DNA from: Ailanthus altissimus
Taxonomy: Eukaryota > Streptophyta > Magnoliopsida > Sapindales > Simaroubaceae
Assembly: GCA_946807835.1 (NCBI GenBank)
Contig: OX327693.1
Span: forward strand, 3,117,501-3,181,500
DNA: 64,000 nucleotides
Direction of reading: 5' to 3'
Positions 57,471 to 64,000 of this stretch are shown piece by piece (the first letter of the stretch is position 1; each line of letters opens with the position of its first letter). The notes under the pieces were generated by a model. That model was given only the letters and a program-made list of their open reading frames with translations, made no database searches and was not told where the DNA came from. The translations under genes were made by a program, and so were the position numbers.

Positions 57471-58220
57471 ATATCATATAATAATTATTATGTACTCCAT
57501 AAACTATTTACCAAGTTTTACAATAATGTTAAATCTGATAGAAGAGTATCCCCTTTTTCTTTAATTTTCTGATAAAGATTTAAAAAACTATCTACATTTT
57601 TATGTAACTTTAAACAATCCTTTATTTCTACATTATATACAAAAAAAACTTTTATGATTTGTTGCAGTCGTAATAAAGAAGAAAATGCTCGCAATTATGC
57701 TCAGCGGGCCTCTGAAAATGAACTATCACATGACAGAAGACTTCGAGTTCGTTTTTGGTTTTTCTTTTTCCTTTTGACTTTGTCTTGTATTATTGGTGGC
57801 GGTGGTGGTTAAGATTCTGAGAAAATAGCAAGCACACTTTCGTACAAATCTTGAATATTTTATTTATTAAAAACATATCGGCCAAACCTAACTTACAGGT
57901 TCTAGAGAGTTTTTTACGTGTCAAATTTAATTTTATCTCAGTCTAATACTCATCTTAGATACAAAAAAGTTTGACATGTGAATATCATTGATAATGTTTC
58001 TATCAAAACATTATCAATAATGAATTAGGCAACCCTATTAAAAGTGCAAATAAACAAAAGAGGATATTATCTGTCATGATCACTAGTAGGCCAAGAAGAA
58101 AACTTAGAAATTCAAATAGAATAATTAAATTGCAAATAGATAAATCAACCCTTCTGCAATAACTCTCCCGATAATGTAATGCTTAAAAAAAAGAAAAAAA
58201 GAAAAAAGAATACAAGTATC
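57471..58220. other. Flank of the right-hand Gypsy element; possible exon
   Basis: This is mostly non-coding. At about 57666 a good acceptor (TTTGTTGCAG) precedes an open stretch to a TAA near 57812, encoding NKEENARNYAQRASENELSH, then DRRLRVRFW and the hydrophobic FFFFLLTLSCIIGGGGG, which looks like a C-terminal membrane anchor. I do not recognise it; it may be a relic last exon or chance. The rest shows nothing. Confidence 0.25.
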
Positions 58221-59739
58221 TGTAACACACGTGTAGTATATATATAAATCTTGGTGGTAGAAAAAAAAAAGAAAAGAGAGAGAGAAGAAGTTAAAGCGGT
58301 GGCCGCCATATATATATATTAAACATATTGTTTGTTTTTTTTGGGTTAAGAAGAAGAAAGTTGAAACTGAGAAAGAAGAAGAAAAACGGGAAAAGAAAGA
58401 AGAGAAAGCCGAGAGAAGGAAGAAAAAAGAAAAGAAAAGAAAGAAGAAAAAGAAAAGAAGAAGAAAAGAAAGAAAAAAAAAGAGAGAAACCGAGAAGAAA
58501 GAAGAAGAAAAAGAGAAAGAAAAAGAAAAAGAAGGAAAAGAAAAGAAAAAGAAAGAAAATAGGAAATTTTAAGAAATTAGTTGGGTAGTCAGAATTATAC
58601 CCAGTGGTTTAACGGGTAATAGTTTTACGATATTAGAATATTTAGATTTTAATATTTATAATACATATCGGTACTAATGATGTATTTTTACACCCTATGA
58701 TATAAGAGGTGTGCCGATAGCGGGTAGATCTCAAATTCAGACCCAGCTCAGGATTAGTGCACTTTTGTGAGTGGATAACTATATATATTTTATATGTTTT
58801 TAATACAGCCAATTATGATTTAATTATGCGTTATCAGATTTAATTATGATTTATTTTAGACAAAAGTATTTATACTATTTAGTATATTCAGAAATATTTT
58901 AGAATTTATTATAGTACAGTTTATAATTATGTTTAGTACAGAAATAATTATTTCAAAATAATTATGGTCATGATATTATATTGTAGTAGTTTTTGAACCA
59001 CCATATGCGTACCCTCCCCTTTAGTGTAGTTGCTCTGCGCATGTGTTAGACCAGTTTAGTTTGCTCTACCCGAGCGATGTAACATTCCGCCGGGTTAGAC
59101 CAGCTTAGATCCACCGCTCTGCCTGTGCGTGAGTTACTCCGCCAGGTTAGACCAGATTTTTCCCAGGTACAAGTTTGGTGTGGTTTTCAGTATATATATG
59201 TAGTACATGTTTTCAGAGTTATGTTACATATATTCAGCTTGATAATAGATTTTATGATAGTTTGCACTTTCAGATTCCAGTATTATGTCATGATTTTAAT
59301 TTCAGCACAGATTTTATGACAGTTCATATTTTCAGTACAAGTTTATTGATTACTCAGTATACAGTTTTATGATTATTTTATCATACAGATTTATGCGTGT
59401 ACAATACATATAAAGTATATAATATTTTTCAGATTATGTCCACTCACTGAGCCACAAGCTCATCCTTTTTCCTATTTTTCCTATTTTTCCCAGGTTGTCA
59501 CAGGAATTTGTGCAGTGTGATACAGTTATCACATTTTGAGGTTGGGCCAACGTGCATAGCTACATAAGTGTCTTAGTCTGTGTATTTGTATATGTTTTGT
59601 ATAGTGGAGCATATGTGTACACTGTTTGTTGAGGCAGGTAGCCTCATTGTATTATATGTATGAGTAAAGAGTATGTTAGTCACATGTCATCACAGGATCT
59701 GCCTCGATTCTCGAAGAGGGCTCGGGTTGGGTCCTGTCA
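58221..59739 (+). mobile_element. 5' LTR, family B
   Basis: It begins TGTAACACACGTGTAG and ends GGGTTGGGTCCTGTCA; 1519 bp. A purine tract of about 250 bases lies at 58330-58580. Three repeats of GTTAGACCAG at 59047, 59095 and 59145 lie in a GC-richer zone with CCGCCGGGTT and CCGCCAGGTT. CCACTCACTGAGCCACAAGC at 59438 marks the 3' part, a block also seen in family A. Left flank GTATC; the right flank is outside the window. Confidence 0.88.
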
Positions 59740-59741
59740 GT

Positions 59742-59756
59742 TTGGTATCAGAGCAT
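59742..59756 (+). promoter_or_regulatory. Primer-binding site, initiator tRNA-Met type
   Basis: TTGGTATCAGAGCAT starts two or three bases after the LTR end. TGGTATCAGAGC is the canonical site for plant initiator tRNA-Met used by Tekay/Del-like Gypsy elements, here fully conserved. Confidence 0.92.
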
Positions 59757-59841
59757 GGTTGTTAGATTCTGTAGACTAGTACATGATACATGCATATTAG
59801 AGATGTCATTAATAAATTGTTGCATTTTATTGATTTTCATC

Positions 59842-61200
59842 ATGCGTCCACGTGGCCGACCTCGCACGAAACTTGTGGCTGAACTGGGAGCTCCTTTAGT
59901 ATCAGATAGAAGGGAGGAATCTATTAGAGAGGAAGTAGCTGAGTTAGTTCCCCTTGTACCCATACCTCAAACTCAGCCTGATCCTATTGTAGAGGAGATG
60001 CACCCTCAGCCAGTACCACAACCTGTGACACAGCCTACACAGGGACAGCCTGATAGACTTGCCCTAGAGCAATCCATAGATAGACTGGCTCACTTAGTTA
60101 CAGTTGCAGTGGAGAGACAAACATAGGGACCACCCAAGAGAGAGAACACAATAGAGCGTGTTCGTAGTTTGGGGGCAGAGAATTTTTCAGGCACTACAGA
60201 GCCAGCTGATGCAGAGTCATGGTTGACTAGAGTAGAACGGATATTTGATGTGATGAGATGTAGTGATGATGAGAGAGTTTTCTTTGCTACATTTTTACTT
60301 GAGGGTGGGGCATACCACTGGTGGAGATCAGTATCACGTAGATATGGAGGGGTGATTAGTTGGGCTGATTTTTGTAAAGAATTTAATGTTAAATTTTTTC
60401 CTATGGTTTACCAAGACATCCAGGCTAGTAAATTCTTTGAGCTAGAATAGGGATTGATGACAGTAGAGGAGTACGAGAACCGTTTTATAGAGTTATCGAG
60501 GTTCGCTTCTTATGCAATACAGAATGAGAGGGATAAATGTAAGAGATTTGAACAGGGCCTTAGAGGCAATATCAAGACAACAATTACAGCTATAGGGCAC
60601 ATTGATTTCAGTAAGTTGGTAGGGGCTGCAATGAGAGTTGAGAGAAGCCTAGTAGAGGCACGCAGAGCCCAGTCATTCAAGCAGAGACCAGGCCATAGTT
60701 GATCAGTTGGTGGATCAAGTAGCAGTAGAGCATCTGGAGGAGAGACATCCCATGTAGGGTATTTTGGTAGACAACGGTATGGTCAGAGCCCTATGCTATC
60801 AGGAGGACAGAGACAGAGTTCTATTCAAAGTTTTGAGCCTCCATCTGTTGGAAGCAACATTGGGAGTCAGAGGCCCCGAGCTGGTAGCCAGTTAAGTAGT
60901 AGTGCAACCATAAGAAGGTACCCTCAGTGTTCCATGTGTGGGAGGAGTCATGAGGGACAGTGTCTGAGAGATTTTAGAGGTTGCTACCATTGCGGACAAG
61001 TTGGACACTTGAGGAGAGATTGCACTCATCTTCTTCGAAGTAGCAGTTTAGCACAGAGTATAGCTTCTCAGGGTTTTCAAGGTGGCAGTGGCAATATTCA
61101 GAGGCCTAGAGGATCTCAAACAGGAGAGCCTATCTCTAGTACTGGTGTACAACCTAGAGCTTTAGGAGTTAGTACAGATCCACAGAGGGGTCAACCAGGT
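59842..61200 (+). pseudogene. Gypsy gag (Tekay/Del-like)
   Basis: It starts MRPRGRPRTKLVAEL, a basic N-terminus, at 59842. A Pro/Gln-rich stretch leads to the capsid block ENFSGTTEPADAESWLTRVE, FATFLLEGGAYHWW, WADFCKEFNVKFFP and MTVEEYENRFIELSRFA. After a Ser/Gly-rich linker comes one zinc knuckle CYHCGQVGHLRRDC (CX2CX4HX4C, 60982-61023), preceded by CSMCGRSHEGQC. Three stops (60124, 60448, 60700) interrupt an otherwise continuous frame. Gag packages the RNA into the particle in the cytoplasm. Confidence 0.92.
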
Positions 61201-64000
61201 CGACCTCATAGCCAGGCACGTGTATTTGCTTTGACTCAGCAAGAGGCACAGGCTACCCCAGATGTTGTTACAGGTATGCTAACTTTTTTTGGCCGAGAGG
61301 CCCATATTTTAATTGATCCGAGCTCTACGCATTCTTTTATTTCCCGTATCTTTGCTATGCATGCGGATAGAATGTTAAAACCCCTAGATTGTAGTTTGGT
61401 GGTACCCACACCAGTTGCAGAATCATTATTGGTTGAGAATGTATTTCGGGGTTGTGTTATCAAAGTGGGTAGTAGTGAGATGGTAGTAGATTTAATTCCT
61501 CTTGCTATACATGATTTTGATGCAATACTTAGGATGGACTGGTTAGCTAATCACCATGCTACTGTAGACTGTTTTTGAAAGGAAGTTATATTCAGAAGAC
61601 ATGGAGAGCCTGATATTATTTTTTGTGGAGAGCGACGAGTTCTTCCATCCTGTGTTATATCTGCTATAACGGCTAAATGGTTGCTCAGAAAACAACGTCC
61701 AGCTTATTTGGCACATGTTATTGATACCAAAGTCAGTGGGGCTAAATTAGAAGATATTTCGGTGGTCAGAGATTTTTCAGATGTATTTCCTGAAGATCTT
61801 CCAGGCTTACCACAAGATAGAGAGATTGATTTTAGTATTGATTTGGTTCCAGACACAACTCCTATCTCCAAAGCACCATACAGAATGGCCCCCTCAGAGT
61901 TAAAAGAATTGAAGACTCAGTTACAAGAATTGGTAGATAAGGGTTTCATCAGACCTAGTGTATCACCATGGGGAGCACCAGTATTGTTTGTTAAAAAGAA
62001 GGATGGAACTTTGAGGCTATGTATTGATTATCGGGAGCTTAATAAAGTCATATACGCAACAAGTATCCACTCCCTCACATTGATGATTTATTTGATCAGT
62101 TACAGGGTGCAAAGATTTTCTCAAAGATCGATCTACGATCAGGGTATCATCAGTTAAAGATCAGAGATACTGATGTGGCTAAGACTGCTTTCAGAACTCG
62201 ATATGGGCATTATGAGTTTTTAGTAATGCCATTTGGGTTAACTAATGCTCCAGCTGCATTCATGGACCTTATGAATAGGGTATTTCGTCCCTATCTTGAT
62301 CGATTTGTTATAGTTTTTATTGATGATATTCTTGTGTATTCACGGAGTACAGAAGAGCATGTAGAGCATTTGAAGATAGTGCTACAGATTTTGAGAAATA
62401 AACAGTTATATGCCAAGTTCAGCAAATGTCAGTTTTGGCTAGATAAAGTTGCATTTCTGGGCCATGTAATCTCAGCAGATGGAATTTATGTGGATTCTCA
62501 GAAAATTGAAGCTGTAGTAAATTGGGAGCGACCACCTAGTGTGACAGAAATTAGAAGTTTTCTCGATCTAGCAGGTTATTATCGAAGATTTGTTAAGGAC
62601 TTTTCTAAGATTGCTGCACCGCTTACAAAGTTGACTAGAAAAAATGTAAAGTTTGTATGGACTGATGAATGTGAAGATAGCTTCCAAGAGCTTAAAAAGA
62701 GATTGACTTTAACTCCTGTTCTCACTCTTCCATCTGACACTGAAGGATTTATAATTTACAGTGATGCTTCTAGACGAGGATTAGGTTGTGTATTGATGCA
62801 GCATGGTAAGGTGATAGCTTATGCTTCTAAGCAGCTTAAGAAGCATAAGTTGAATTATCCAACTCATGATTTAGAATTAGCAGCAGTAGTATTCGCCTTG
62901 AAGATTTGGAGACATTATCTATATGGTGTTACATGTCAAATCTTCACTGATCACAAAAGTTTGAAGTATCTGTTCACACAGAAAGATTTGAATCTGAGAC
63001 AACAGAGATGGTTAGAATTAATAAAAGATTATGACTGTACGATTGACTATCATCTAAGTAAGGCGAATGTGGTAGCAGATGCACTCAGCAGGAATTCTTC
63101 TAGCTCTATTGCTTATTTGAGAGTGACTTATCTTCCATTGTTAGTTGAATTAAGAGCTATAGGGGTTAAATTATCTGTAGACAAGTTTGGAGTCCTTCTA
63201 GCACATTTTCAAGTTAGGCCTCTGTTGATTGATTAGATTCGAGAGATGCAAGATCAGGATCCTAATTTAGTTAAACTTAAGTAAAAAGCAAAGAATGGAA
63301 TGCGAACTGATTTAACATTGAAAGCTGATGGGACATTAGTTATGGGTAACGGACTTTGTGTCCCGAATAACTCAGAGTTAAAGAAGCAGATTTTAAAAGA
63401 AGCTCACAGCTCAGCTTATGCTATACATCCTGGCAGCACTAAAATGTATCGTACTTTGAGAGAACATTACTGGTGGCAAGGTATGAAAAGAGAGATTGCA
63501 GAGTTTGTATCTCACTGCCTAATTTGTCAGCAAGTTAAGGCAGAACATCAGAGGCCAGCAGGATTATCTCAACCACTTCCAGTTCCTGAATGAGAGTGGG
63601 AACATATCACCATGGACTTTGTCATTGGGCTTCCTCGTACGCGAAGGGGTCATGATAGTATTTGGGTGATTGGTGATCGACTCACAAAGTCTGCTCATTT
63701 CTTGCCTTATAAGATTTCATACTCATTAGATAGGCTAGCTAATTTGTATGTGAGTGAGATTGTACGGTGACATGGGGCTCCAGTGTCCATTGTATCAGAT
63801 AGAGACTCTCGATTCACTTCTAGATAGCTTACAGAAAACCTTAGGCACTAAGCTAAACTTTAGTACAGCTTTTCATCCTCAGGCAGATAGGCAGTCAGAG
63901 AGAACTATATAGATATTAGAGGATATGCTCACAGCTTGTATGTTGCAGCTTAAGGGTAATTGGGATGATTATTTACCATTGATGGAGTTTGCATATAATA
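61201..64000 (+). pseudogene. Gypsy pol (protease, RT, RNase H, integrase), 3'-incomplete
   Basis: Protease near 61310 has ILIDPSSTHSFIS, where the family has DPGST; the catalytic Asp remains but the Gly is Ser. RT has [39 protein letters not shown], then a frameshift near 62050, then [18 protein letters not shown] and FIDDIL (catalytic Asp pair 62322-62327). RNase H has [13 protein letters not shown] and [13 protein letters not shown]. Integrase has HPGSTKMYRTLREHYWWQGM and CLICQQVKAEHQRP (zinc site), MDFVIGLPR, then stops, VSDRDSRF and, after a frameshift near 63830, FHPQADRQSERT. The window ends in integrase. Confidence 0.92.

Larger units (their letters stand above)
58221..64000 (+). mobile_element. 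Tekay/Del-like Gypsy retrotransposon, runs off window
   Basis: 5' LTR (58221-59739), initiator tRNA-Met primer site, gag from 59842, protease, RT, RNase H and integrase up to the window end. The 3' part and 3' LTR lie beyond. It is the same family as the minus-strand element at 42589-50625. Internal stops (60124, 60448, 60700, 61576, 63232) and frameshifts show it is inactive but younger looking than the minus-strand copy, with long intact stretches. Confidence 0.93.

Noticed and set aside
58328..58588. Lys/Arg-rich 86-codon frame
   Set aside because: It is the purine tract of the family B LTR.

Overview
The window is plant nuclear DNA, very probably from a eudicot. It is AT-rich and almost entirely built of LTR retrotransposons and their solo LTRs, with broken TIR-NB-LRR (TNL) resistance genes at the left. 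TNLs are a dicot hallmark, and the tRNA-primed Athila, Tekay/Del-like and Copia elements are typical of plants. No intact host gene, tRNA, rRNA or CRISPR is supported. Every coding region recognised carries stops or frameshifts.

Layout. 1-2.4 kb: C-terminal (post-LRR, C-JID) piece of a TNL gene inside a ~1.5 kb tandem duplication. 2.66-3.58 kb: non-autonomous Mutator-like element with a 9-bp target duplication. 4.85-6.65 kb: probable Copia-type LTR, minus strand. 6.75-13.4 kb: TNL pseudogene (TIR exon, intron, start of NB-ARC) whose TIR exon is split by a ~2.9 kb solo LTR (family C), itself split by a solo LTR of family A. 13.4-17.6 kb: remnants of an Athila/Tat element on the minus strand and another LTR. 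17.6-20.0 kb: truncated Copia element, minus strand.

21.1-40.5 kb is one nested block. A Copia element (LTRs 21105-21697 and 39822-40473) is interrupted by an 11.3 kb Athila-lineage element (22586-33882) and by a family-A solo LTR (36339-39210, duplicated target GGCTT). Between pol and the 3' LTR the Athila element carries two non-retroviral reading frames: an unknown Cys-rich ORF of about 160-185 codons, and an intronless copy of the cytokinin-activating enzyme LONELY GUY (LOG) with a TATA box about 60 bp before its ATG. Its 5' leader holds five copies of a small hairpin with compensatory base changes. This gene capture and the leader RNA motif are the strongest candidates for something undescribed.

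42.6-50.6 kb: a decayed Tekay/Del-like Gypsy element on the minus strand, with family-A solo LTR inserted in its LTR and a 1.45 kb solo LTR (family D) inserted in its RNase H. Family D carries an array of eight GC-rich dyads with a nearly invariant NCCA centre. 50.7-54.2 kb: Copia RT/RNase H, LTR and gag fragments. 55-57.5 kb: probable non-autonomous element with a repeated CTCACACTTTAGTG motif. 58.2-64.0 kb: a related Tekay/Del-like Gypsy element on the plus strand, running off the window.

The insertions can be ordered: TNL and Copia copies are oldest, then the Gypsy/Athila copies, then the solo LTRs, which are cleanly bounded by 5-bp target duplications. Solo LTRs outnumber complete elements, so unequal or intra-element recombination has removed much internal sequence here.
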